64,000 nt of DNA from Candidatus Thiodiazotropha sp. 'RUGA' (GTDB lineage: Bacteria; Pseudomonadota; Gammaproteobacteria; Chromatiales; Chromatiaceae): NCBI GenBank assembly GCA_016842065.1, contig JAEPDS010000004.1:35892-99891 (forward strand), read 5' to 3'. Below are positions 17,519 to 26,416 of this stretch, one piece after another. Each line of letters starts with the position of its first letter. Position 1 is the first letter of the stretch. Under the pieces are notes generated by a model. It searched no databases, was not told the DNA's origin, and saw only the letters and a program-made list of their open reading frames with translations. The position numbers were made by a program, and so were the translations under genes.

Positions 17519-18856
17519 TCAGTCGGATTGGTTCAGCTCTTGCTGCAGATGGGTGCGCTCTCGATAGTAGCGGGATAGGAGTGCGTACAACACAGTAGTA
17601 AAGAGCATCAGCAGCATGAAAAAGAGGTAGTAGTCCACACCCTGCAGCAGCGAGGTACCCTCAATGGCGAAGTTGACGATACTGGTGAAGAGATTACCGA
17701 TCGCAATCGACATCATGAAAAAGGCCATGACAAAGGATTTCATACGGACCGGCGCCTGGGTATAGGAAAACTCCAGACAGGTGATGGAGACCATCACCTC
17801 ACCACTGGTCAACACCAGATAGGCGAGCAGCTGCCAGCTAATGGATGGGGTATGGCCGGCATCGATTTGATACTGAATCCAGGCAGAGATGGCGAAGGCC
17901 AGCGAAGCGAGCAGCATACCGAAACCGATTTTTCGCAGCGGAGTCAAGCGCCATCTTCGCTGTATCGCCGGATAGATCAGGTAACTGAAAGTGGGCACCA
18001 GCAACATCACCAACAGCGGATTGGCGGCTTGGATCTGGGCCGGCAGAACCTCGAACCCAAACAGTTGCAAATCCATGCTTTTGGCCTGTAGCACCCAGGC
18101 GGAGCCGGTCTGATCGAACAGCGACCAGAATACCGCGACAAACAGATAGAGGCCAAAAAGCCGCAACAGCACCGACAAGCCATGAGGGCTGAAGACCTCC
18201 CGCACAAAGCCGAGACCGGCAGGGGGTATATGAACGAACCTGCGGCGACCGGACCAGAAGATAATGGTCGCAATGACCATCAGAATTCCCGGCACGCCGA
18301 ACGCCCAATCAGGCCCGGCCTGGGACAGCAGCCAGGGAGTGGCCAGGGTCGAGGCGAAGGCCCCGAGATTGATGGCAAAGTAGAACCATCCGAAACTACG
18401 CGGCAACAGATGGGCATTGCTGCGACCGAACTGATCCCCGAGGTGAGCTGAGACACAGGGTTTGATGCCACCGGAACCCATTGCGATCAAGCCCAACCCC
18501 AGCAGCAATCCCAAACGGGTGTGATCGAGCGCCAGGGCAAAGTGACCCACACAGTAGACCAGGGAGAGCAGAATAATGGTTCGGTACTTGCCCAGCAGAC
18601 CATCGGAGATCAATGCACCAAACAGGGGCGTAAGATAGACCGCCGATACAAACAGATGAAACCAGCCCTTGGCCTCCTCCTCGTTCATCGGATTGGCGGC
18701 ACCGCTGCTGTCGACCAGATACTGGGTCATGAACACCACCAGAACCGCACGCATGCCGTAGAAGCTGAAGCGCTCAGCCGCTTCGTTACCGATGATGAAC
18801 GGGATACCTGCCGGCAGATCTTTGGAAGCTAAGGGGGCGCGCAGGTAGTCAGTCAC
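17519..18856 (-). CDS. Proton-dependent oligopeptide transporter (POT/PTR2 family)
   Basis: A 445-residue inner-membrane transporter with about 12-14 helices that imports di- or tripeptides with protons. The family fingerprint is at the start: IIGNEAAERFSFYGMRAVLVVFMTQYL contains the E-x-x-E-R-F-x-Y-Y-G proton-coupling motif in the form EAAERFSFYG. GLGLIAMGSGGIKPCVSAHLGDQF and FGWFYFAINLGA are the second and third POT blocks. The specificity cannot be deduced. It appears to have its own promoter, next to the Crp-family regulator read in the same direction. Confidence 0.92.
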   Translation of the reverse strand: MTDYLRAPLASKDLPAGIPFIIGNEAAERFSFYGMRAVLVVFMTQYLVDSSGAANPMNEEEAKGWFHLFVSAVYLTPLFGALISDGLLGKYRTIILLSLVYCVGHFALALDHTRLGLLLGLGLIAMGSGGIKPCVSAHLGDQFGRSNAHLLPRSFGWFYFAINLGAFASTLATPWLLSQAGPDWAFGVPGILMVIATIIFWSGRRRFVHIPPAGLGFVREVFSPHGLSVLLRLFGLYLFVAVFWSLFDQTGSAWVLQAKSMDLQLFGFEVLPAQIQAANPLLVMLLVPTFSYLIYPAIQRRWRLTPLRKIGFGMLLASLAFAISAWIQYQIDAGHTPSISWQLLAYLVLTSGEVMVSITCLEFSYTQAPVRMKSFVMAFFMMSIAIGNLFTSIVNFAIEGTSLLQGVDYYLFFMLLMLFTTVLYALLSRYYRERTHLQQELNQSD

Positions 18857-18932
18857 AGCGAAAGGATTCTCCGATTACACGCCACCCAGAGTGATTACCA
18901 AGCAGACTCATTGGAGCAATCGATGTAAGGGA

Positions 18933-19577
18933 TCAGTAGCGGGCCGGCAACTGCTTATTGATCACATACTGATTGGTGTTGGAGGTGATATAGCCCCCTT
19001 TGACAAGATCCTTGAAGATTCGGCAGACCATCTCACGGGATGCACCAATGCGATTGGCCAACTCCTGCTGGGTGACGTGCCCTTCGATGACCAACTGCCC
19101 ATCCTTCTCTTCAGCCAGACTCAACAGAGTTTTACTCAGTCGTCCGTAGACGTCCGACAGAGCAAGACTCTTGACCTCATCGGTAAGTGTTCTGACCCGT
19201 TGAACCATATCTTTCAGCAGATGGATACTGATATTCGGATTGGCCTGCAAAACCTGATGGAAGGCCTGTTTGGACATGATCGCCACAGTGGTCTTGACAG
19301 TGGTCATGATCGAGGCGGATCTCTTGTAGTCATCGATCAGTGAGAGCTCACCGAAATACTCACCCTCCTCCTGATAGTTGATGATGGCCTCTTTGCCATT
19401 TTCATCGTTCAGGTAGACCTTCACCTTGCCACTCAGGATGACATACAGAGAGTCGCTGTTATCCCCTTCCGAGAGGATGATGGTGTTTCGTGGATAGCTC
19501 CTTCTGACCATACGCTGTTCGATCAGCGCGAGATCGCTTGGGTCCATACCGGTAAAAATGGAGACGTTTTCTATCAT
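18933..19577 (-). CDS. Crp/Fnr-family transcription regulator with a cyclic-nucleotide-type pocket
   Basis: A 214-residue protein. The cyclic-nucleotide-binding domain (about 1-120) holds the phosphate-binding cassette FGELSLIDDYKRSAS, with Glu and Arg at the spacing seen in cAMP-binding proteins. The C-terminal winged helix (about 145-210) has VTQQELANRIGASREMVCRIFKDL; its recognition helix keeps the R-E-x-x-x-R of E. coli CRP, which reads TGTGA half-sites. There are no Fnr-type cysteines, so oxygen sensing is unlikely. It is divergent from the CHASE2 cyclase across 391 bp, suggesting that the cyclase product is its ligand; this is inference. Confidence 0.88.
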   Translation of the reverse strand: MIENVSIFTGMDPSDLALIEQRMVRRSYPRNTIILSEGDNSDSLYVILSGKVKVYLNDENGKEAIINYQEEGEYFGELSLIDDYKRSASIMTTVKTTVAIMSKQAFHQVLQANPNISIHLLKDMVQRVRTLTDEVKSLALSDVYGRLSKTLLSLAEEKDGQLVIEGHVTQQELANRIGASREMVCRIFKDLVKGGYITSNTNQYVINKQLPARY

Positions 19578-19733
19578 GGCTTTATTAATATCGTCTGTGG
19601 GTAAATGTTATCTGCAGGGACCACTCTCCATATCATCCCCCGCCGCTTGCCACATTGCCTGGAATGACGCACCACTCTCCCTTCACGCCCCCATGTTGTA
19701 CACTGTGGATCAAACACCCTGAATACACATACT

Positions 19734-19780
19734 AACCAGGTCAAGGTCTGTTAAGACGAATCCAAATGGATGACCCTGGT
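19734..19780. repeat. 47-bp imperfect palindrome with MITE-like core
   Basis: accaggtcaaggtctgttaa... ends with ...tgaccctggt, an inverted match of about 10 bp. The core ctgttaagacgaatccaaatgg resembles the left end of the 14642 MITE (cctgttaacacgaatccaattgg). The rest of the 19578-19968 gap holds no gene I can support; the agcctc-gct-gaggct hairpin near 19910 is the only other structure. Confidence 0.6.
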
Positions 19781-19968
19781 AAAACTTTAACAGAAAATAG
19801 TGACTTCGACAGTGGCAAGTTCAACCGTATTGAGTTGTGGTGAACCAAATCTCACTCTGAATCGGCTCGCCGGACAATTTGCTTTCTGGGCTTCTGAGGT
19901 GTTTTTAGCCTCGCTGAGGCTGATAACAGGATACTTGTTCGACTGCTTGAAAAACCAACAGGGTCGTT

Positions 19969-22131
19969 GTGGAAAAACATCAGTTTAGATCGGCACTACT
20001 ACTGGGTATCTCGATCGGTATTCTGGGCGCGCTTATCGGCCTGATGCCAATCGGTGCTGCCTGGGAGGAAGATTCCGGTCTGGGCCTGCTGTTCAAGTTA
20101 CGCGGCCAAAGAGCGGCACCTGAATCGATTGAGATCATCTCGATCAATGGAGAAACCGCAGCCCAACTCGGGCTGGGTGAAGAGATCCCGGATTGGCCGC
20201 GCAGCCTGCATGCGGATCTGATCAAACAACTCAATCAGGCCGATGTCAGATTGATCGTTTTCGATATCTTTTTCAAAAAGGCCAGGGCAACCGAATCGGA
20301 CAGTCAGTTTGCTGAATCCATACGCCAAAGCGGTAATGTTCTGTTGGTCTCCTATCAGCAACAACAACAGATCAAGAACAGCAATGGCACCCACATCGTC
20401 GAACGACTGATTCCCCCCGCCGCCATGCTGGCCGATGCGGCACTCGAACTCGCACCCTTCGTACTACCGAAGGTACCGGTCAAGGTCAGCCGCTTCTGGA
20501 CCTTCAGCGGCAACCAGCAGCTGCTTTCCCTGCCGGCTGCGGCACTGCTGCATGCCGCCGACCCCGCAGGCAACAAACTGAAACAGCTGTTGCTTGAATC
20601 CCTTGATCTACAGAACCCACCGCTGCAAGCGCCAAACCTGACAGACCTGCATGAGACCGCGCTGTTCATTCGCAACCATCCCACCCTGATCGATCACATG
20701 AAAATCCAACTGGAGGAGCAGCATAAGCTGAGGATGTCGAATCTCCGTTATCAGCAGATGCAATCTCTGATGGATCTGTTTGACGCCCCGGCCTACCCCC
20801 ACCTCAACTTCTATGGGCCACCAGGCAGCATCAAAACCCACACCTTTCAGGAGATTCTCGCATCACCGGCTGACTCATTGAATCATCTGCGGGGCAAGAC
20901 CCTCTTCATCGGTTATGCGGGGGACTATCAACCGAAACAGAAAGACGGCTTCTACACCGTCTTTTCCCAATCGAATGGCCTGGATATCAGTGGCGTGGAA
21001 CTTGCGGCTACGGCCTACGCCAATCTGCTCCACCAGGAGACCCTGAATCGTACCCATGCAGTCTGGCTCGCGCTGTTGCTGTTCGCCTTTGGCGTGGCAA
21101 TCAGTCTGCTGTTTCGCTACAACCCGGGAGTGAACGGAATTATCGTGGGCTTGGTGGTAGGCAGTGGTTATTTCGGCTCTGTCCATCTGCTGTTCAACCA
21201 CTTCAATCTGTGGCTGCCCTGGTTCATCCCGCTTGTCATTCAACTTCCGGCGGCCCTGATCTACAGTCAGATCTGGCACTATCAACAGATGCGCACCAGC
21301 CGCGAACATCTGCGTCGTCTGTTTGGTTACTATCTGCCGGGTGATGTGATAGAGAAACTGGCTCGGGATAACAGACAGCCAGCCGGCCTGATCGAATCAG
21401 CCTACGGGGTATGTCTCTCCTCTGATGCACAGAACTACACAGCAATGGCGGAAAAGATGCAGCCGAAAGCGCTGCAGGAGTACCTGAACCGCTACTTCAA
21501 AATCCTCTTTACACCGGTACGGGAAAACAGAGGTATCGTTTCGGATGTGGTCGGCGACGCAATGCTCGCCATCTGGCCGGCGACCGAGATCAATCACAAT
21601 CTGGAACAGCTGGCCTGTGATGCGGCCTTGAAGATCGGAACGGCGATCGAGCACTCCGACCTTGAACCCAAACTCTTCACCCGCATCGGCCTGCATGCAG
21701 GTGAACTGGTGATGAGTCATGTGGGCGCTATCGACCATTTCGAATACCGCGCAGTGGGAGACATGGTCAACACCACTTCCCGCATCGAGAATCTCAACAA
21801 ACTCCTGGGCACCCGGATTCTCGCCTCGGAGGACTTCGTCAAACACCTGAAGGGCATCCAGACCCGGGAGCTGGGTCTGTTTACTGTCTCAGGCAAGGAG
21901 AAGCCGATCAAGATCTTTGAGATTGGCGCCAAATCAGACGCTGTCGACGCCACGATGCTCAGCCTGCACCAGGCTTTTGCAGAAGCGCTGCTATTGTGGC
22001 AAATGGGCGAGCGCTCAGCGGCCCACAGGAAATTCCAATCGATCTCTAAGGATTTCCCTTCGGACGGCCCAACAAATTACTACATCAACCAGTTTGCTGA
22101 ACGGAGAAGCGCTGAAAAGAGCAAATACTAA
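19969..22131 (+). CDS. CHASE2-domain class III nucleotidyl cyclase
   Basis: A 720-residue inner-membrane sensor enzyme. Membrane helix 1 (about 8-30) is followed by a periplasmic CHASE2 sensor (about 35-355, including LIVFDIFFKKA), three helices (about 362-440) and a cytoplasmic class III cyclase domain (about 475-650). The metal aspartates are present in CLSSDAQNYTAM and VVGDAMLAIW, as is FEYRAVGDMVNTTSRIENLN. The residues that choose the purine are unusual: Asp where adenylate cyclases have Lys, and Arg where they have Asp or Thr. Nucleotide specificity is therefore open. It starts with GTG and is followed by the FecR-TPR-barrel gene, suggesting one pathway with the divergent Crp-like protein. 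Confidence 0.88.
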   Translation: MEKHQFRSALLLGISIGILGALIGLMPIGAAWEEDSGLGLLFKLRGQRAAPESIEIISINGETAAQLGLGEEIPDWPRSLHADLIKQLNQADVRLIVFDIFFKKARATESDSQFAESIRQSGNVLLVSYQQQQQIKNSNGTHIVERLIPPAAMLADAALELAPFVLPKVPVKVSRFWTFSGNQQLLSLPAAALLHAADPAGNKLKQLLLESLDLQNPPLQAPNLTDLHETALFIRNHPTLIDHMKIQLEEQHKLRMSNLRYQQMQSLMDLFDAPAYPHLNFYGPPGSIKTHTFQEILASPADSLNHLRGKTLFIGYAGDYQPKQKDGFYTVFSQSNGLDISGVELAATAYANLLHQETLNRTHAVWLALLLFAFGVAISLLFRYNPGVNGIIVGLVVGSGYFGSVHLLFNHFNLWLPWFIPLVIQLPAALIYSQIWHYQQMRTSREHLRRLFGYYLPGDVIEKLARDNRQPAGLIESAYGVCLSSDAQNYTAMAEKMQPKALQEYLNRYFKILFTPVRENRGIVSDVVGDAMLAIWPATEINHNLEQLACDAALKIGTAIEHSDLEPKLFTRIGLHAGELVMSHVGAIDHFEYRAVGDMVNTTSRIENLNKLLGTRILASEDFVKHLKGIQTRELGLFTVSGKEKPIKIFEIGAKSDAVDATMLSLHQAFAEALLLWQMGERSAAHRKFQSISKDFPSDGPTNYYINQFAERRSAEKSKY

Positions 22132-22295
22132 TCATTCTCATCTTTTCCATCGAAAGTTTGATCAATACCACTGTATGGAATAAGGAAATGTATGGTGCTA
22201 CATTCGACTTCGTGAATAAAACGCCTAAAATGTAAATCATTGTTTATAAAAAAGGACGAACAGGGACGTTGTCACAACCATCGGGATAATGGAGC

Positions 22296-25200
22296 ATGGT
22301 TACACGATACACAATAACAACTACATTCAAACATCTGTTCATCTTTTGGCTGCTCAGCCTGAGCGCCAGCACCACTCTCCACGCCGATGATTGCCAGCCA
22401 GTGGTCGCCCGCATGGTTTCGCTGCAGGGTGAGGCGGAAGTCCGCAGATCCGGGGCTGACTCATGGAGTTCGGTCAGCCGGGATTCCAGTTTCTGCCCGG
22501 GAGACCAGTTGCGGGTTAAAGATAACAGCCGAGTCGGCTTGCAACTCAACAACGAAACATTTCTCCGCTTGAGTGAACAGAGCAACATCCGTTTTGCCCC
22601 GCCGGCAGACCAACAGACCAGCTGGCTGGAGATCATCAAGGGTATCGCCCACTTCATCAGTCGCATTACCCGCCCAGCGCAGGTCAATACACCTTACGTG
22701 AATGCCTCGATTGAAGGCACTGAATTCACCGTAGAGGTCACCGACAACACAACACTGATCAGCGTTGCAGAAGGCAAAGTGCGAGCGCATAACAGCCAGG
22801 GGGAAGCCCTGCTCAGCAGTGGCGAGATGGCAGAGACAAGCCAGGGCAATGCCCCAGTGATCAGTCAGATGGTCAATCCATTGGATGCGGTACAGTGGGC
22901 GCTCTACTATCCGGCGATCATCGATTTCACCCACCAGGGATCCTCGGTCAATGATTCGATCAACCGATCCTACCAGGCCTATCGTCAGGGTAAGCACTCG
23001 GAAGCCTTCGAACGGCTGGAGAGATCAGCCAGTGAAAAGGATGCGGACACTCTGAGCTTCCGAGCAGCCCTCAATCTGGCGGTTGGCCGAATTGAAGCCG
23101 CCACCCGGGACATACAGCAGTTACTGGCTGACAATCCACAGAGTGCCTCTGCCCTGGCCCTGAAATCGATCGTCGCCACCATCCAGAACCAACAGGACGC
23201 AGCACTCAGCTCGGCACAACAGGCTGTCGCTGCCTCCCCTGAATCGACCACGGCACTGCTGGCACTCTCCTATGCCAGACAGTCCCGCTTCGAACTGGAT
23301 AAAGCCCTTGAAGCGGCAACCGAGGCCACCCGACAGGCCCCAGACAATGCACTCGCCTGGTCCCGTTTATCACAACTTCACCTGATGTTCCGTCAGATGG
23401 ATGAGGCGACTGCAGCAGCGCAGAAGGCCGTGGAAATCAATCCACAAATCGCCCTGAGCCAGACCACTCTGGGCTTTTCCCACTTGATACAGCTTGACCT
23501 GGAGGATGCCCGGCAGGCTTTCCAACAGGCCACCTCACTCGATCAGGCATCCCCCATGCCGAGACTTGGCCTTGGACTGGTGACGATCCGCGAAGGCGAC
23601 CTTGCCGAAGGCCGGCAACTATTGGAGACAGCGGTCCATCTCGATCCGGGTAATGCCCTGTTGCGCAGCTATCTGGGCAAGGCTTACTACGAAGAGAAGC
23701 GCAATGATGAGGCAGGAAAGCAGTTTAAACTCGCCAAACAACGCGATCCACTTGACCCGACAGCCTGGTTCTATGATGCGATTCTTAAGCAGAGTGAAAA
23801 TCGCCCTGTAGAAGCCCTGACAGACATCCAACATGCCATTGATCTGAACGACAACCGTGCTATCTATCGCTCTCGTTTACTACTGGATGATGATCAGGCT
23901 TCGCGAAATATCAGTCAGGCTCGAATTTTTACAAATCTTGGAGCTGATGGTGTTGCTCGAAAAGAGAGCTCACGATCTCTGATCAATGATCCTGGAAACG
24001 CTTCAGCCCATTTATTTCTATCTGAGGCCTACTCTGGGCTGGTACGTCATGAAAAAGCGCAGGTCAGTGAGCTCCTGCAAGCCCAACTATTACAGCCAGA
24101 GATCACGCTACCAGTAAGCCCAAGTTCGAGTGTACCCGATTTACACGCATTCAGTGGCAGCGGGCCATCTGTTGCAGGATTCAATGAATACAACCCTATG
24201 TTCAATCGCAAGGGGTTTTCAGTGCTATTAAGTGGGGTGACTGGTGGAAACAATACCCGTGGTAGTGAAATTGTACTCGGCGGTTTTACCAATAGGGGCA
24301 TGCTTAGTGCCGGTCACTATCGAGAAAGTTCGGACGGTTTCCGCATAAACAATGACAGTGACCAAACTATTAGTAATTTGTTTGGGCAGTACCGTATTAC
24401 CCCTGAACTAAGCGTCCAAGGAGAAATCAGGAAACGAGAAGGTGATTTTGGCGATTTAGCTCAAAGATTCGATTCTGATGTATTTTCTAGATCTTCTAAC
24501 AGAGCTATAGATTCTGATACCTACAGACTGAGTGCTAATTATTCCCCCAGCAATCAAAACACCTTTCTGATTAACGCAATTCAGGAGGACCTTTTAGATG
24601 GTACAGCGATCGGCTCTCTAGTCGTGGACGGTGACAGAGAGAACTCTCAATACGAAGGTCAATATATTTATCAGGGCAATCTCTTTAAAGTGGTATCAGG
24701 CTTCACCATTGCTGATGAAGATTCAATAATCACAACAAATATCCCCACGCCTTTTGGATTGATAACTCAAACTGAAATGGAAGATAAAGAAGGCAGCAAT
24801 GGATATATCTACATACATATTCCTTGGTCAACAATTACAGGTGTAATCGGTGCGGAATATGCTCAAGCCGAAGACAACATTCAGATAGATGAAAGCCAAA
24901 TCAACCCAAAGCTTGGCGCCATTTGGGACATCACAGACAACTCCACGTTACGCATAGCTGCCTTCAGAACTTTACGAGCTAATTTCATAAATCAATCTCT
25001 TAGTCCAACTCAAGTTGCTGGATTTAACCAAGTATTTGACGACTCTTTTGGATCCGATGCATGGCGCTACGGCATCGCACTTGATAGTGTTTTACTGAAT
25101 AATCTATATGGCGGTGTGGAGTTTACTCGCCGAACGCTAACAAGCTTTCTCACTGCCGATACACTCCCAGTCCAAGACCAAGAAGAAGAAAATCATTCTG

Positions 25201-25640
25201 CCTATATCAACTGGAGTCTTTCAAACAACACCATCATGAGCGGTCGTTATTTCTTTGATGATTTTGAAAGTGAGTACATAGATGGCGAAGTTATCATTGA
25301 CCAACCTGTTGAAATGAACACCCAAACACTCTCTTTGAGCATAAAACACTCCACCTCAATTGGGCTGTTTGCCGAATTGGAGGCAGTACACATATCTCAA
25401 GAGATCAATGACACATTAGAAACTGGAGGACTGACATCTTCAAGCGATCGTTTCTGGCTTGGCAACATCTCTCTAGGAATGAAGTTCCCAAAAAGAACGG
25501 GGATATTAGCACTTGATATACATAACGTGTTCGATCGTGAATTCAATTACCAGAGCATCGATCCAGGCACAGGCACACCTGTCACATCAAGCAACTACCC
25601 TGAGCGTTACGCAATTGTACGAGCACATGTATGGTTTTAG
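22296..25640 (+). CDS. FecR-TPR-outer-membrane beta-barrel fusion protein
   Basis: A giant exported protein of 1114 residues. It has a signal peptide (about 1-31), then a FecR-type domain (about 40-165, with the diagnostic VNTPYVNASIEGTEFTVEV), about nine tetratricopeptide repeats (about 225-525), a linker, and a C-terminal beta-barrel of about 470 residues. The barrel ends like a TonB-dependent receptor (DIHNVFDREFNYQ...YAIVRAHVWF, terminal Phe). TPR plus barrel is the plan of polysaccharide exporters such as PgaA, and FecR domains are found beside CHASE2 cyclases. The role is inference: an envelope sensor or exporter coupled to the cyclase. Base composition drops sharply from about 23860, in the middle of the gene, so it may be chimeric. 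Confidence 0.85.
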   Translation: MVTRYTITTTFKHLFIFWLLSLSASTTLHADDCQPVVARMVSLQGEAEVRRSGADSWSSVSRDSSFCPGDQLRVKDNSRVGLQLNNETFLRLSEQSNIRFAPPADQQTSWLEIIKGIAHFISRITRPAQVNTPYVNASIEGTEFTVEVTDNTTLISVAEGKVRAHNSQGEALLSSGEMAETSQGNAPVISQMVNPLDAVQWALYYPAIIDFTHQGSSVNDSINRSYQAYRQGKHSEAFERLERSASEKDADTLSFRAALNLAVGRIEAATRDIQQLLADNPQSASALALKSIVATIQNQQDAALSSAQQAVAASPESTTALLALSYARQSRFELDKALEAATEATRQAPDNALAWSRLSQLHLMFRQMDEATAAAQKAVEINPQIALSQTTLGFSHLIQLDLEDARQAFQQATSLDQASPMPRLGLGLVTIREGDLAEGRQLLETAVHLDPGNALLRSYLGKAYYEEKRNDEAGKQFKLAKQRDPLDPTAWFYDAILKQSENRPVEALTDIQHAIDLNDNRAIYRSRLLLDDDQASRNISQARIFTNLGADGVARKESSRSLINDPGNASAHLFLSEAYSGLVRHEKAQVSELLQAQLLQPEITLPVSPSSSVPDLHAFSGSGPSVAGFNEYNPMFNRKGFSVLLSGVTGGNNTRGSEIVLGGFTNRGMLSAGHYRESSDGFRINNDSDQTISNLFGQYRITPELSVQGEIRKREGDFGDLAQRFDSDVFSRSSNRAIDSDTYRLSANYSPSNQNTFLINAIQEDLLDGTAIGSLVVDGDRENSQYEGQYIYQGNLFKVVSGFTIADEDSIITTNIPTPFGLITQTEMEDKEGSNGYIYIHIPWSTITGVIGAEYAQAEDNIQIDESQINPKLGAIWDITDNSTLRIAAFRTLRANFINQSLSPTQVAGFNQVFDDSFGSDAWRYGIALDSVLLNNLYGGVEFTRRTLTSFLTADTLPVQDQEEENHSAYINWSLSNNTIMSGRYFFDDFESEYIDGEVIIDQPVEMNTQTLSLSIKHSTSIGLFAELEAVHISQEINDTLETGGLTSSSDRFWLGNISLGMKFPKRTGILALDIHNVFDREFNYQSIDPGTGTPVTSSNYPERYAIVRAHVWF

Positions 25641-25714
25641 CACTACCGGTTACTTGTAGATTTGAATAACACTAAACTTATAGCGTCACAGACCACAACC
25701 CCCAAGGAGAAAGC

Positions 25715-26104
25715 ATGAAGAAAATACTAAGTTACACAATAGCTTTAACGCTATTTTCAATATTTATCTCGGGCTGCGCACCCTCCCATTACAAAACTTC
25801 AAAAATATTGAAGCAGGATAATGCCCAAGTAGCCATAACTCTGAACAAAGGCTTTGAGACAACAGTCATATCTACAAATGACGGCAAACGAATTGAGCCC
25901 ATTTGTGTTATGGATGAAAAAGCGAAGAAAAGGAATGCATCTGTACCAATGTGTGAAGAGAATGTATTTTCTGATAAAGACAATAAAGTACTTTATGAGA
26001 AGACATTCAACGTAAAAGTCGTTGAAGGTTCAGTTTGCGTGAAGGTAAGAATTGGGTCAGCTGTCTACAAATTCTGTGATCCTCCTTACGATTTAGGCTT
26101 CTAA
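25715..26104 (+). CDS. Small lipoprotein, unknown
   Basis: A 129-residue lipoprotein. The signal peptide MKKILSYTIALTLFSIFISGC ends at a clear lipobox (ISGC). The mature part is Lys-rich with four further cysteines (PICVMDE, PMCEEN, SVCVKV, KFCDPP), which could form two disulfides in the periplasm. Ribosome site aaggaga precedes ATG by 5 nt. It follows the FecR-TPR-barrel gene by 74 nt in the same direction and shares its AT-rich composition, so the two probably arrived or evolved together. I recognise no family. Confidence 0.7.
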   Translation: MKKILSYTIALTLFSIFISGCAPSHYKTSKILKQDNAQVAITLNKGFETTVISTNDGKRIEPICVMDEKAKKRNASVPMCEENVFSDKDNKVLYEKTFNVKVVEGSVCVKVRIGSAVYKFCDPPYDLGF

Positions 26105-26226
26105 GGCTAAACACTTGATCACTAACCATACCAAGGAAGGTACACATACTCTTACTGATGCACTAACCTCAATAGCTCTTAATACATATTGCTATTAGAT
26201 ATTATGAGACAATAATCACTCATTAA

Positions 26227-26250
26227 TGTGGCCAATTAACTTTGGCCACA
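26227..26250. other. Perfect 8-bp-stem hairpin in the gap after the lipoprotein
   Basis: TGTGGCCA-attaactt-TGGCCACA has no U-tract. It is the only structure I can point to in the AT-rich 312-bp gap 26105-26416. It could be a weak terminator for the lipoprotein gene or a protein-binding site. Confidence 0.4.
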
Positions 26251-26416
26251 AACTAATGCATGCATTCCAAGAGCACGTCAGTTACCCAGTTAAAGAGAAC
26301 TTAGAAAACCCCAATTTAAAACTTATCCCGATTATCGAACCCCAAATCGTAGCATGATCAAATTATAAGAAATCAGAAACATCAATATAGCTAACTGCTT
26401 CCCGGAGACATATAAA

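Noticed and set aside
19840-19855. GTGA-N8-TCAC resembling a Crp site before the cyclase gene
   Set aside because: The spacer is 8 nt; Crp sites have GTGA-N6-TCAC, so it does not fit.
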